In this document: positions 47,009 to 57,791 of the stretch, one piece after another | How the letters are laid out: the number at the start of each line of letters is the position of its first letter | Position numbering within the stretch: position 1 is the stretch's first letter | Program-made: the position numbers and the translations under genes | The notes under the pieces: generated by a model | Databases searched by the model: none | What the model saw: only the letters and a program-made list of their open reading frames with translations | Told to the model about the DNA's origin: nothing | NCBI GenBank assembly: GCA_028583405.1 | Contig: CM053244.1 | Location: forward strand, 3,942,793-4,006,792 | Length of the DNA: 64,000 nucleotides | Origin: Pogonophryne albipinna | Lineage: Eukaryota; Chordata; Actinopteri; Perciformes; Artedidraconidae | Direction of reading: 5' to 3'

Positions 47009-48604
47009 TACCCTAAGGTACGGGAAGTCATCGACCTTGATTCACGGTACTACTTGGTCGGCGGTGACTATCCTCGGTGCAGTAAGTGCATGATCCCTGT
47101 GTGTCCTTGTAGTGCGGATTTATTAGTTCAGGTTTCCTGCAGTTCTCACAGCACAGCTGGCTCTGGACAGGAAGTGTGTGACCATGCTTAAACCTCGGAC
47201 TGTAGGGAACAGCTCCAGCTACCTGCAGCAAGCACTGGAGGAAGTCCACAGCGAGGAGTGGGCAAGGCATACAATAGAGTACTTGGCTGACTGTGAGCTC
47301 CACAAAAAGAGGAGCACAATGACTCAATCTGATGGAGCAGTCTATATGTGTCCACCGCGCTTCAGCCCCCTACCTCTAGCACAGTGGTTTGAGACGGTCC
47401 ATGCCAATGAGATCCTGGGTCATCTGGAGGAGATGAAGGGTATAATCACATCCACATATGGCAGGATCTTAAAACTTGACTCCACAAAGAAGGTGCAGAA
47501 AAAGATTTGTTAATGTTCTATGTTTTAATTGATTGTCATGAGTTAGACTTGATTATGTTTGATGCAGCATCATATGTGTATTTTATTTATGTATATTGTT
47601 TACTTTGTATTCAAACTGCAACGTGGCATAAGGTGACAATTACATATTACTGTATTTATGCATATTCGTGGCAGTACCCCAAGCGTCCAGCACTAACTCC
47701 TGCCTCGTGGCAGTACCCCAAGCGTCCAGCACTAACTCCTGCCTCGTGGCAGTACCCCATGCCTCCAGCACTAACTCCTGCCTCGTGGCAGTACCCCATG
47801 CCTCCAGCACTAACTCCTGCCTCATGGCAGTACCCCATGCCTCCAGCACTTACCCCATGCCTCCAGCACTAACTCCTGCCTTGTGGCAGTACCCCAAGCG
47901 TCCAGCACTAACTCCTGCCTCGTGGCAGTACCCCAAGCGTCCTGCACTAACTCCTGCCTCGTGGCAGTACCCCATGCCTCCAGCACTAACTCCTGCCTCG
48001 TGGCAGTACCCCATGCCTCCAGCACTAACTCCTGCCTCGTGGCAGTACCCCAAGCGTCCAGCACTAACTCCTGCCTCGTGGCAGTACCCCAAGCGTCCTG
48101 CACTAACTCCTGCCTCGTGGCAGTACCCCATGCCTCCAGCACTAACTCCTGCCTCGTGGCAGTACCCCATGCCTCCAGCACTAACTCCTGCCTCGTGGCA
48201 GTACCCCATGCCTCCAGCACTAACTCCTGCCTCATGGCAGTATCGCACGCACAGGGTCACCTTCCACAAGCCCCATCTCCTGACTCAGGGCAGTTCCCTA
48301 TGCCGCCACCCGCATTTCTTGCTTCATCCCCATACCAGCAAGTACCATCCCCTATTCCTCAGCATTCCTCAGTCGACAAATCATCTGTCGACCTAACAGG
48401 AAATGGCGGCATGAAAGGTCAGCAATAGAGGACCAGGTGCTTGCGGCAAGAGGGGAGCCACCGAAGGAGCGACACATAAAAGAGGACTACCACTACCAGT
48501 GCAAAACCTGTGGTCAGTCTAAAAGAAAGAACACTGGCCATACCCAGCTTACGGGTAAATGGTACTGTCCAGCAGAATGGAAAGGCTCTCTAGACAAGCA
48601 GTGA
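47009..48604 (+). pseudogene. DUF6729-family gene remnant with minisatellite
   Basis: First block, about 47009-47513: a Cys-containing motif (PRCSKC) then, after a frame change between about 47090 and 47131, FPAVLTAQLALDRKC-type sequence, RTVGNSSSYLQQALEE, HSEEWARHTIEYL and GRILKLDSTKKVQKK, the conserved order of the DUF6729 domain in multicopy fish proteins. It stops at 47511. A 39-bp minisatellite follows (47667-48232), then a Pro-rich stretch (PQAPSPDSGQFPMPPPAF) and, in another frame, a C-terminal zinc-ribbon-like tail (CKTCGQSKRKNTGHTQ ... KWYCPAEWKGSL) ending with TGA at 48602. Family members have domain, linker and Cys tail in this order. At least three frame breaks make it a pseudogene unless spliced oddly. 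Its 5' end is replaced by the TGTGACC MITE. Function of the family unknown. Confidence 0.6.
47667..48232. repeat. 39-bp coding minisatellite, 14 units plus a 20-bp partial
   Basis: Unit of 39 bp (13 codons), two main variants differing at ccaagcgtcc (K) versus ccatgcctcc (M). Order is K K M M M, a 20-bp partial, K K M M, K K M M M, so a higher-order unit has itself been duplicated. The partial unit shifts the sense frame. Because 39 is a multiple of three, several frames on both strands stay open (WQYPKRPALTPAS, AVPQASSTNSCLV, and antisense LEAWGTATRQELV). Confidence 0.95.
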
Positions 48605-49260
48605 AGTTTAGAGCTTCAATCATTTTGATTGTGAATGTTTCAGTTTAAGAAGTTTGGTGGTTTCTACTTTTACATTTATACAGTATGTTGTGGTTTGTAG
48701 GTTTTGGAAGCCATAAGAATTTCGGTACCACTGGATATGTGCTTTCCCTTTTGCATTTGTAAATAAGTTTGTTCTGTGTGCTTATAAAAATACTTAATAT
48801 TATAAAGAATGCAACATGTATTGTTTTGTATATAAGTTATTACTGAATAACTCTAAATGATTGGATTGTCTATATATAACTGATTATTCTATAACTCTTA
48901 TCATTGTATAGAATATATAACTCATATTATTTTATAAGGCTAATTGTATAGGCAATATAACGCTTATTACTGTATAATGAAAAGCTCTTTTACTATTGTA
49001 TAGAATTGACCCTTTTTATCTGTGTATATAATAACTTTTCATAATCTTGTGTTCATAATAGTGTTGTATAAGATGTTTATCGTTTTCATGGCATTCCAGA
49101 AATAATAAAAAACAATATGGGAAAGCATACGTTTACTTGTGTTTTTGTTTTTCTATGCTAAAAGTTAATGAAAATGAAATGTTATTGGCCTTAGAGTACT
49201 ATAACGTCTCCTTGTTTCTTTATTTCTTGCCCCTCCGTTCCCCCACCCTAGCAGTCTCAT
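48605..49260. other. AT-rich 3' flank of the DUF6729 remnant
   Basis: Contains AATAAA near 49103, a possible polyadenylation signal about 500 bases after the stop. Between about 48830 and 49080 loosely repeated 'tataactcttat' phrases occur. No gene. Confidence 0.4.
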
Positions 49261-49264
49261 TGCC

Positions 49265-49346
49265 CCATTGTTGGCAGAGTGGTTAAGGCGTTGGACTTGA
49301 AATCCAATGGGGTCTCCCCGCGCAGGTTCGAACCCTGCTCACAGCG
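49265..49346 (+). pseudogene. tRNA-Ser (UGA) pseudogene
   Basis: Strong tRNA-Ser features: A box TGGCAGAGTGG, anticodon loop CTTGAAA (anticodon TGA) on stem TTGGA/TCCAA, long variable arm TGGGGTCTCCCCG, T arm GCAGG TTCGAAC CCTGC. The acceptor stem is broken: 5' CCATTGT does not pair with 3' TCACAGC at most positions, against GCAGCGA/TCGCTGC in normal genes. No T-run terminator follows closely. Likely pseudogene or SINE head. Confidence 0.7.
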
Positions 49347-49349
49347 TTA

Positions 49350-50440
49350 AGGACATAGATAAGGAGGGTTACCTCTCCCCAAACGGACCAAGTTACTTTG
49401 ACAGGTGCCATTTCCCTTCCACTGCCAAAATGCTCTTGAGTTAGGCGTTGGATCTCACTTGGTTCTTAGACCCCATAACTGCTCTCCATTTAGCTTTAAG
49501 CCTCCATGTCCTGTTTTGGGTTATTTGGAACAACTCCACCCGCCCATGGTGTCAATTTTATAGCTGTTACATTGTGCAATCTCAAGTATCTTGTACATTG
49601 TGCAATGACTTTCTTAACATAGGTGTAGCAGACCCTTTCTTATCCATTGATATAATGTTTCCTAAATTGTGGATAAGATATTCTTTATTTTCTTGGACTT
49701 AAATTTACATGGTTAGTAAATTGAAAAATAAACGCTGTACGAAATGAAATGTGAACACTTTCTCACTGGAGGTGCTTCTAAGGCCTGTTTTTATGTCTTT
49801 AAGACTGGACAAATATGTCTGACAATAAATACAGACAGCCTGAACAGTACCAAAACTATTTATGCAAAAAACCTTGTTAAAATGATTTCTGTCGAAGTTA
49901 ATTAAAATGATTTCTGTCGAAGTTAATTAAACCTGTTATGTGCTTTCACACAACAGCTTAACATTTGCATTTCACTTATGAATACTTGAGTTGAACAAAA
50001 AAGTAAGGAAATAAAAGATTAGAGGCTAGGTCAGAGTAACACACACAAACACACACATGTACACACTGGTGATGTGGCATTTGTATATGCTCATGTTCTT
50101 TGAAATGAGGATTTATAAGAGGGCAATATCCTCCTCTTCGCTCTGTCTTGTATTTCGAGAGTAGTATCAGCTCCAGAGAGCTGATTTACAGCGTCTGCAC
50201 AGCTGTAATGCAGCAAAATCCAGCATCTGTCAGTCTGTGGAAGCTTTGACTAATGCCACTGGAGACACACAGGGATCCAACTTCTCAAATAGCCCAGGGC
50301 TTTTGAAGTTATGTCCTGGGGCTTTGTGGGCCCTTGATGTGTTCTTGAAAACTAGTATTTTTATACGTTGCTTCATTCAGTAGAAATGAGAACAAATTAA
50401 GAAGTTTTGTCGGTACACGACTACAATTATAGCCCTTAAC
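49350..50440. other. gene-free stretch
   Basis: A short direct duplication (aatgatttctgtcgaagttaa, near 49880 and 49905) is the only structure noted. Confidence 0.4.
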
Positions 50441-50449
50441 CTGTTTAGC

Positions 50450-50915
50450 CGTTAACCTGTTTGTCAGGTCTCAGGCTCGAAAAGGACATTCCCAGAACAA
50501 ATGACCATATCTTCTAAAAGGGTTAAATTAATAATCTTTTCTCTCAAAGTAATGATAAACCTGTGAGTTGGATGTAGAAGAGTCAGAATCAATATAGATG
50601 TTTTTATTTTAAAGTAAATTCAGATTGAACATAGTAAAACATTTTTAATTATAATCTCCGTCCAAAAAAAAAACAATACTTATAGTGAAACCACCCTTGA
50701 ATGATGGTAAGGTAGACTAAAAGCTTTAGGAATCCAAACTATAACATATAATAACTACCCTGTATCAAGATTGATGCAAAACAAGTGATATTTTACCTTT
50801 TTAGAGAGATTTAGAAAAAAAAACATCTCTGGAACCCATTGGTCGATTTTGATGATTGACACCCCTTTTGAACCGTTAGAGCCAATAGAATCGAGGGGAA
50901 GTTCCTAACTCCATC
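50450..50915. repeat. dispersed repeat, copy 1
   Basis: Similar over its length to about 61175-61650: 'caggtctcaggctcgaaaa' to 'ccaatagaatcgaggggaag'. Class unknown; no inverted ends seen. Confidence 0.75.
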
Positions 50916-50937
50916 TAAACATTACCATTATCTGAGG

Positions 50938-51141
50938 TCGCATTCACACCAGCCTTGTACAGTCCGGTTGAATCGAACCCTGGTGCGTTTAGCCGCTTGG
51001 TGCGGTTCGTTTGGGTCGGTGTGAACGCAGCCCGAGACCTCTGAAGTGAACTAAACAACCGGACTCTGGTCCGCTAAAAGAGGTGGTCTCGGAGCGCTTG
51101 CTTGTGAACTCTGGAGCGGTTCATCGCTGGTGTGAACGCAG
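50938..51141. mobile_element. MITE with TTCACACCAGC inverted ends
   Basis: Left 'gcattcacaccagc' and right 'gctggtgtgaacgc' are inverted. Length about 200 bp, non-coding. Target duplication unclear. A 'ttttagtcgactaaaa'-rich repeat follows to about 51310. Confidence 0.55.
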
Positions 51142-51394
51142 TGTTCATTTCGTCAGCTATTTTTTTATTTAGTTTTAGTCTTAGTCCTGTGTTAAATTTC
51201 CTTTTTAGTTTTAGTCATATTTAGTCACCTTCATCCTGTTTTTATTTAGTCAAGTTTTAGTCGACTAAAAGTCTGAGCATTTTAGTCTTATTTTAGTCGA
51301 CTAAAACGAGAGGGGTCTGCCTGCAGACCTCCACTCTCAGGACAGGAAGTGCACGCTAAGAATTCCAAATTAAAATCACCACTATCAGTACAGT

Positions 51395-51480
51395 GCCACT
51401 TTCCAAACAGGAAATGCACGCAAATACAAAATAAAATCGGATCTTGACGGATCGTGACACTTATTATATACATATGTATA
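51395..51480. repeat. duplicated segment around the compact hAT, left copy
   Basis: Matches about 52735-52815 ('cactttccaaacaggaaatg', 'cacgcaaatacaaaataaaa'). The hAT at 51494 lies between the two copies. Confidence 0.7.
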
Positions 51481-51767
51481 TATATATAGATATTAGGGGT
51501 GTAACGGTACACGTACCCGTACAGAAATTATTCGGTACGGGCCCTTCGGTTCGGTACACGTGTGTACCGAACGAATATAACGTTAAACGTAAAAAATTGA
51601 GAACGTGAACAACTTCTTGGAAGTAATCTCAGGTGCTGCGTCGCAGCATTCAGAGTAATTTGCTCCCATTGTGTTCAACGCGTCATAGAGCGAGCAAGTC
51701 ATTTCATTGGACGAGCTGGTCAGAGGGATGCGTTCAAATGTAGTCAGTAATTTGAGGAACTGTCGAA

Positions 51768-52010
51768 ATGGCGAACGCAGATAAAGTTGAGCTCGAAAAT
51801 CCTCCAGCATCATTGAAGTCTCCGGTTTGGGAACATTTTGGTTTTGCAGTTACGTACAAGGATGACGGACAAAGACAGGTGGAAAAAGCTGTTTGTCGGC
51901 ATTGTTCAACTAAAATTGGTTACGCGGCTGGCAATACATCAAACTTACACACTCATTTGAAAAGGCATCACCCGAACGTGAATATCACCGGTACCAAAAG
52001 ACTGAAGTGA
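51768..52010 (+). CDS. BED zinc finger peptide of the compact hAT
   Basis: 80 residues from ATG 51768. A complete BED finger: SPVWEHFGF aromatic motif at about residues 18-26, CRHC at about 43-46, and NTSNLHTHLKRHH with the His pair at about 62-67. In autonomous hATs this N-terminal domain binds the element's ends. It stops at 52010 and overlaps by frame shift with the next frame. Could be a stand-alone DNA-binding peptide; expression is not shown. Confidence 0.65.
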   Translation: MANADKVELENPPASLKSPVWEHFGFAVTYKDDGQRQVEKAVCRHCSTKIGYAAGNTSNLHTHLKRHHPNVNITGTKRLK

Positions 52011-52264
52011 AAACCCAACTCCCACTAGCATTTAAGCCTCCACCACTCGCAAAAAGTTCAGACCAAGCCAAAGCTATTACAAACGCCAAATATCCTTATG
52101 TTGCCATGTTAGCAAAGCGCTACCTGGCTGTATCTGCTACCTCTGTCCCTAGCGAGAGGGTGTTCTCCACAGCAGGAGACATTGTTAGTGCCAGCAGATC
52201 TGCCATTTCGGCAAGCAATGTGGACAAGTTCATTTTTCTTAAAAAAAACATGAAAATACAATGA
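52007..52264 (+). pseudogene. hAT transposase linker joined to C-terminal dimerisation region
   Basis: Frame continuing the same transposase one frame over: TQLPLAFKPPPLAKSSDQAKAIT (linker, shown here by motifs TQLP and SDQAKAIT), then directly YPYVAMLAKRYLAVSATSVP, SERVFSTAGDIV and NVDKFIFLKKN, the hAT C-terminal dimerisation domain. The roughly 400-500 residues of core normally between are missing, in frame. No good ATG of its own; likely read only with the upstream finger if the frameshift were absent. Confidence 0.65.
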
Positions 52265-52854
52265 CAAGCAAGTCATAATGTCAAACTGGCTTCTTAGGTA
52301 CTAGTACAGTACAGTTCAAATACAGATTATTTCAGTTCATCGAAAAGCTGCACCTTAATGTTTATTTTATTATATTTTATATTTATTTGAGTGAATATTC
52401 ATAGTTTAATAATAATTAAAAACCCAAAACTAATAGTTTATGTTTTGTGAGTACTAGTACAGTAAAGTTCAAATACAGATTATTTTAGTTCATCGAAATG
52501 CTGCACCTTAATGTTTATTATATTATATTTTGTATTTATTTGAGTGAATACATTATTCACAGTTTAATTAAAAAAAAATATGTTATGTTTTGTGATAATT
52601 TTTTCTGCTGTACCGAAAACGTACCGAACCGAACCGTGACCTAAAAACCGAGGTACGTACCGAACCGAAATGTTTGTGAACCGTTACACCCCTAATAGAT
52701 ATATATACGGACACCTTGTATTGTTGTTACTATCAGTACAGCCGCAGCGCCACTTTCCGAACAGGAAATGCACGCAAATACAAAATAAAATCGTACTGAC
52801 ACTTATTATCTATATAGATATATAAATATGACATCTTGTATTTTAGTTACACCC

Positions 52855-53165
52855 GCTAGACAACAGTGGAAGGTTCGAGAAACAACCGTGTTTGCCGGGT
52901 GCACCGCGGCGGAGGTGGGGAGGTTCCAGCTGGGAACCTCCACCCCGCTGCGGGACCCGTGGGACCCCTGGACGGTGCGTCTTGGTCACGCTTCATATCG
53001 GCCGGCCCGGGAAGGAAGGGACGCGCAAAGGGGGAAGTCCCCCACCCCAACGCAGCACACCCTCCCGGCCATCAGAGTCGAACCCGCAGTTCGGAGGAAC
53101 CGACCGCCAGAGCACCGGCACTAGGCCGGGCCGGCGCGGAGGCCCTCCGACAGTGGGTCGCGTTT
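52855..53165. other. GC-rich island, function unknown
   Basis: Sharp GC-rich block in AT-rich surroundings, with a 9-bp hairpin (ggaggttcc ... ggaacctcc near 52914-52943). On the minus strand near 53075-53090 'gggttcgactctg' is one base from a pol III B box, so a tRNA-derived SINE head is possible. Frames are open on several strands because of the base composition; none recognised. Confidence 0.4.
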
Positions 53166-54164
53166 GCCATTCGATCAGTGAGAGGAGAGGAGAAAAATGC
53201 ATCAAAAATTGTCAAAATCCGTTAATATATGGATGAGAGGGGGGTGGACACAGGCCGTGGGGGGACACCCGAGACCGGGCAGTGTCCCCGGTAGAAATAG
53301 CCACAAAAATAAATAAATAATAAAACTGGGGAAACTCCCGTTACATTCCTCCATGGTGTCATTTGAGCGAAAAACTTTTACGAGAACCAGGCTGGGGGGG
53401 TCAAAAGGGCTTGACCAAGGCCGACCCAAAGTGCACGGTGGGCGGACTCATCACCTCCGTGATGAGTCTCCATTGTGATTTGAAAACTTCCATCAAACGA
53501 GTCCTTCGGTGGGCGGGGAAAAAAACGCGTCAGAATCGTCACCTCCTGTACTGACAGTGGAGGTCTGCACCGGAACTGTCCTGAGAGTGAAGCCACGCCC
53601 ACATTCTGCAAAAATGTAGGCGGAGCTTAGGGTTCCAAGAGGACTATTTGTAGAGCAGGTCCACCCGGATATGTGTGCAAAATTTCAGGTCATTGGGCGT
53701 TACGGTGCGACTTTGTGAATTTATTCCGAAATGGGATTTTGATAGGTGGCGCTAGTGAGCAGGTTGGAATATTTAACCCATTGACTCCAGAATATTGTAG
53801 TTTTCACCAGTCCTGGCATCCGTGCAAAATTATACAACTTTTGAAGCGTCCTAAAGGCCTGAAAAACAGTAATATATATAAAGGCCGCTCAGGAGAGCTG
53901 GATCTGATCGATATGGACATAAACGTGTTACAGGCTTGGCCTGTCACTTTAAGAGTAGCAGCCGCAAGGGGTTGTGGGTTTTTGGAGTGTGTGTGTGTAA
54001 AATGTGATGGCCAAGGCGAAGTGCGGAGTTATGAAGAGTGACGTAAAGTTGTTATAGCAGAAAGTTTAATACAGCGTATTTCTGGTATATTCATTTTATT
54101 ATGTCACCTGATATATAAGAAGTGTGTTTTTATATATTCATGTGTGTACTTAATTACTTTGTAT
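53166..54164. repeat. interspersed repeat debris
   Basis: Contains 'aggcggagcttagggttcca', 'gataggtggcgctagtgagc' and 'tcctaaaggcctgaaaaac', phrases I associate with fish interspersed repeats. Class and boundaries not resolved. The part after about 53940 may be the 5' part of the LTR that ends at 56220. Confidence 0.35.
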
Positions 54165-54168
54165 TTAA

Positions 54169-55360
54169 GGCGAGACACCCCAGGTGAATAGGGTAATTTT
54201 TTTAACTTAAAGGTATCAGCTAGAAATTTCTCCAGTTAATTACTTACAATAAGGCAATTGTCTTTTGTATTACAAGTTTTCTGAAATAGCATGTTTAAAT
54301 ATGCAAATTATCCATTATCTCATTAAATATGCTCATATTTTAACACATTTCAGGAATCGAAATCTGAACTTTGGATAAAGCCAGGTTCAAAATTCTTGTT
54401 GCATTTTGTAGTCATATTAGTATGTAAGGCTTTTACAGAAGGGATATTGGATATCTCTCTTTATCACTCCATAAATCAGAAAATACTGTCAACAGCTCTA
54501 AAATATCAATTTTCGCCATGTTTTTAGGTATACAATGTTGAATAATTCAGGCTATGAATGATATATGAACAAACCCTTCTGTAAAAGCCTTCATAATATT
54601 GATAGGAATATAACTGGAAGGTTTGGTGTATCTACGTGCTACTGAAGTTGACATTTCGAACTCATAGAGTAGGAGAAAAAACTCATTTTGAGAAAACGAC
54701 CTTTAAAGATTGCAGTGAGGCGCGAGCTAAACCCTCCTGTTCTTTGGATGACAGCTTGCGCATCGACACACTCCGTGAAGGTATTTCATGTTCGGGGTCA
54801 TTTGTTTTTTGTATAACCTTGCTTCGTGCAAGTGACAATTGTTGTCGTCTTCTCTGTGAATGTTTTTTTCGCCGTTCTTTTGCCATTTTGAGATTTCAAT
54901 TTCTAGCGGAAAGCTAACCAGGAAGTGTTTTAGCACACCATGTGACGCATCTGAACGAATCGTGTTGTCAGAAATTGACACCAGCCAATGAGATTTCGTT
55001 TCTTGGTTTAAGACCCCTTTGTGCTTTCACGATTGGTTGCTGATACAAAGGAAATGACCATATTTGGATCCGATGAGATTGTGCAGGAGAGACGGAGCTT
55101 TCCAACGATATCTCTGTTGACATGGTGCACACAGCGGTCGCGGTACTTTATGTTACATTAGAATGCTAACTTTTGGTGAATTTAGGAGAAATCTACAGAC
55201 GCAAATAGACAAACTATAGTAAAATAAACACTTAAATGTGTATTTTGTACGTTTTCCTTCCAAAAGCCTGAAATAAAACATGTTATAGAATCAAAATAGC
55301 ACAAAATCTCAAAATTGACCAGTACTTGAAAAACAATATTTTTGCCTGCCGTGTCTCGCC
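54169..55360. mobile_element. TTAA-type (piggyBac-like) MITE, copy 2
   Basis: 1192 bp, ends GGCGAGACA / TGTCTCGCC, TTAA on both sides (54165-54168, 55361-55364). Mostly colinear with 3772-4907; it is longer in part because of an extra stretch near 54300-54345. Inserted in LTR sequence after 'aattactttgta', a motif also present in the LTR at 28067. Confidence 0.85.
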
Positions 55361-55364
55361 TTAA

Positions 55365-56220
55365 TAGTAACAGTCTGTATAACAAGAAGCTGGAGATATG
55401 AGGCATTCCTATTAGGAGTAGTGGCTATATATATGAGATATCCTTATTTGGACAGTTCAAGCCTCTGGAATGCTGCATGGTAAAATATGTGTGTGTTCAT
55501 TGTAGTGTACTTATTGTAAGTTGCTTTGGATAAAAGTGTCAGCTAAATGCAATGTAATGTGGCTATATATATGCTGGATATCCTTATTTGGACAACAGCT
55601 GAAACCTCTGGAATGCTGGAGGGTAGAATGAGTGTGCGTTACTATTTCTGAAGCATGGCTGTAGGACTGCTTAAGAGCAGAGGTAATGTTTTCCTCGTTA
55701 TTATTGATATTAAAGTAACTTACATGTATTACTTGTATTAGTCAACTATAAACAACTATATCTTAGACATATCTTTAAAATGCCAAGGGTGTGTAGCTGT
55801 GTGTATTGAAATGAAGGGGGAGGGGCGAAACAGATGGAGTTAACAACTGCTGAGTCATTGCCTAGGGTTCGCCCAGAAGTGAAACCGGCCAATGGAGAAC
55901 TGCCAACTCACTGGCTAGCTCGTCCAGTAGTGAAATCGCCAATAACAAATAGCTAGGGAGGAGGAACAGGCACAACTCCTCCCACAGAATGTGTTTAAAT
56001 ACTGTAACATTCTTACAGTCGGCGCTCTCTTCCTGACCAGGAGCACACTGTATTTGGTACTGTTGCAGAGTGTTCTGTATTGTATTGTTGTTTATCATTA
56101 AAACAGATTATTGTTTAAACCCTTATTCTGGTGCTCTGAATTCCTTCTTTTAATATCTGACCAGCTCATCAACGGACACGCGGAGCCGAGGTGGGTTTCA
56201 GACCACGCTCTGCCCCAACA
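55365..56220 (+). repeat. LTR, 3' part, related to 27676-28588
   Basis: Ends CCCCAACA after ATTAAA-type polyadenylation sequence near 56096 ('tttatcattaaaacagatta'). Shares 'cctctggaatg', 'gattattgtttaa' and the end style with the LTR at 27676. The 5' edge is not located; a tandem phrase 'tggctatatatat...ggatatccttatttggac' occurs twice at about 55422 and 55560. Confidence 0.5.
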
Positions 56221-57030
56221 AGAGAGAGACGAAAGAGAAAGTGGTCAGAACGGGAAAAGTAACTAGTCTGTATGTATGCAATACAGTGTCAATGTAACTG
56301 ATTAGTCTGAAGAACGTGAATAAACAGAGGTTCTTCCCACGGCACCCGAACGCCCCGTTTGCATCCCTTTTCCCTTCGAAATGTCTGGGCAGCTGGTTAC
56401 CGGCTGACAACGAGCCAAGTCAGAAACCACCGGTGTGTAACCGAAACTACGGTTTCGTTAGTAAAAAGGTAACAAACGCGAGTGAAGTATAACCGGACGC
56501 GAGAGAGAGAGAGATCAGATCAGCTGCTGAGTCTGACGGAGACTCGCAGCTCTGCATGATCACCTGATGCTCTGCCCTCTGTTTAGCGAGCTGACCGGAC
56601 AGCAAGAAATCTACCCTCGTGGGGGCGCGCTCATGTGATTGGCTTAGAATGGAGGAGACATCTGATTGGCTATAGATAGAAAAAATGACAAGTACGAATC
56701 GGCTGAGCATCAGGAGAGTCTCAAAAAAACCCACACACGAATGCACAGCGATCCGTGCACAGGAAGCGGTTTGTGTTTGCAGGTGTAGGGGATTTAAACG
56801 GAAAACAAATATGTGATGATCAAAAATACATATGTAAAACTTTTTTCTGTGTTTGGATTTTATTTACATGAATATGAAACGGAACACATTTGTGTGTGCA
56901 CCGCGAGAAAAGCTACGCTTTGCTCCCACAATGCAGTTCGACCTTTTTACGGCGTGACGTCACCCCATTCAAAGAATGGGCAGAAGTGTTGAAGCTTCAA
57001 CGCATGCCGCCGTGTGTAGGGGCCGTAACT
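56221..57030. other. gene-free stretch
   Basis: No recognised gene or element end. Confidence 0.35.
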
Positions 57031-57034
57031 CTTA

Positions 57035-57735
57035 CCCCCTAATCCCACCAGGAGCGTCTGCGCTGCGGCCACTCTAGTCAATGGGTGCTATTCCACCAGA
57101 CCCGCTGCGCCGCGGCTCGAAGCGTCCCAGAAGCTCCTCGCCGCAAGGAATTTCTAAAATATAGGATGAATCCTATTTTTGACGGCGCAGCGCAGGCAGG
57201 AAGTGATGAAAATCACCTTGTTGTCTCCTTTGCTGGTTGAGGGGGTGCACCCAAAACCGGCTCCTTCTCCTCCCCCCACCCCCGTAGTCTTTCAAGTAGG
57301 AGAATACATGCCAGCGTTCTCCTCCGGTTTACAGGCACTGTAAATTATATATATATATATATAGAATAATTATGATGATGAATGCATATTTGTTTACCAC
57401 TAAAATACAGCAACACATCTTTGATTCATGTCGTTTATAACTGGAATATTACAATTATTATTAACTGTGTCTGTAGTCTACAACCCAACAAAATAGGAAA
57501 TAACAACAATAAACACGATTTAAACAGACACAAACATAAACCATTTAACTACGTAGCCTACTTACTTGTAGAAGTACAAATGTCCAGGAAATATTCCAAA
57601 ATCAACAACTGCGAGGCTGCACACACGACGCTCCGCTTCTGCAACGTTTTGAAACGCGCCTGGTGGGTTATGACGCAGGAGGAGGTCGCAGCGCGGCACA
57701 GCCGCAGCGCAGACGCTTCCGGTGGGATCAGGGGG
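57035..57735. mobile_element. Harbinger-like MITE
   Basis: 701 bp with inverted ends CCCCCTAATCCCACC and, reversed, CCCCCTGATCCCACC, continuing into gcgtctgcgctgcggc (about 36 bases of repeat). TTA on each side (57032-57034, 57736-57738) fits the TWA duplication of PIF/Harbinger. A short TA microsatellite lies near 57345-57362. Non-coding. Confidence 0.75.
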
Positions 57736-57791
57736 TTAGTGTGTGTGTTGCTCCGCTCACCGGTCCGTCACAGCGGGCGGAGCTGCAGGGT

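Larger units (their letters stand above)
51494..52694 (+). mobile_element. compact hAT element with BED finger and dimerisation domain
   Basis: 1201 bp, ends TAGGGGTGTAACGGT / ACCGTTACACCCCTA (with one variant base), and a perfect 8-bp duplication ATAGATAT (51486-51493, 52695-52702). It encodes only the two ends of a ZBED-type transposase, described separately, so the catalytic RNase H-like core is deleted. Many 'gtaccgaac' repeats near both ends are subterminal motifs typical for transposase binding. Confidence 0.9.

Noticed and set aside
47667..48232. CRISPR-like array
   Set aside because: Units are directly abutting 39-bp repeats without unique spacers, in a eukaryotic coding context; it is a minisatellite.
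47640..48269. Long antisense frames across the minisatellite
   Set aside because: They arise because the unit length is a multiple of three and free of stops; nothing outside the array supports them.
53166..53640. Ribosomal RNA gene
   Set aside because: The GC-rich neighbourhood suggested it, but no conserved 18S, 5.8S or 28S core sequence is recognisable.
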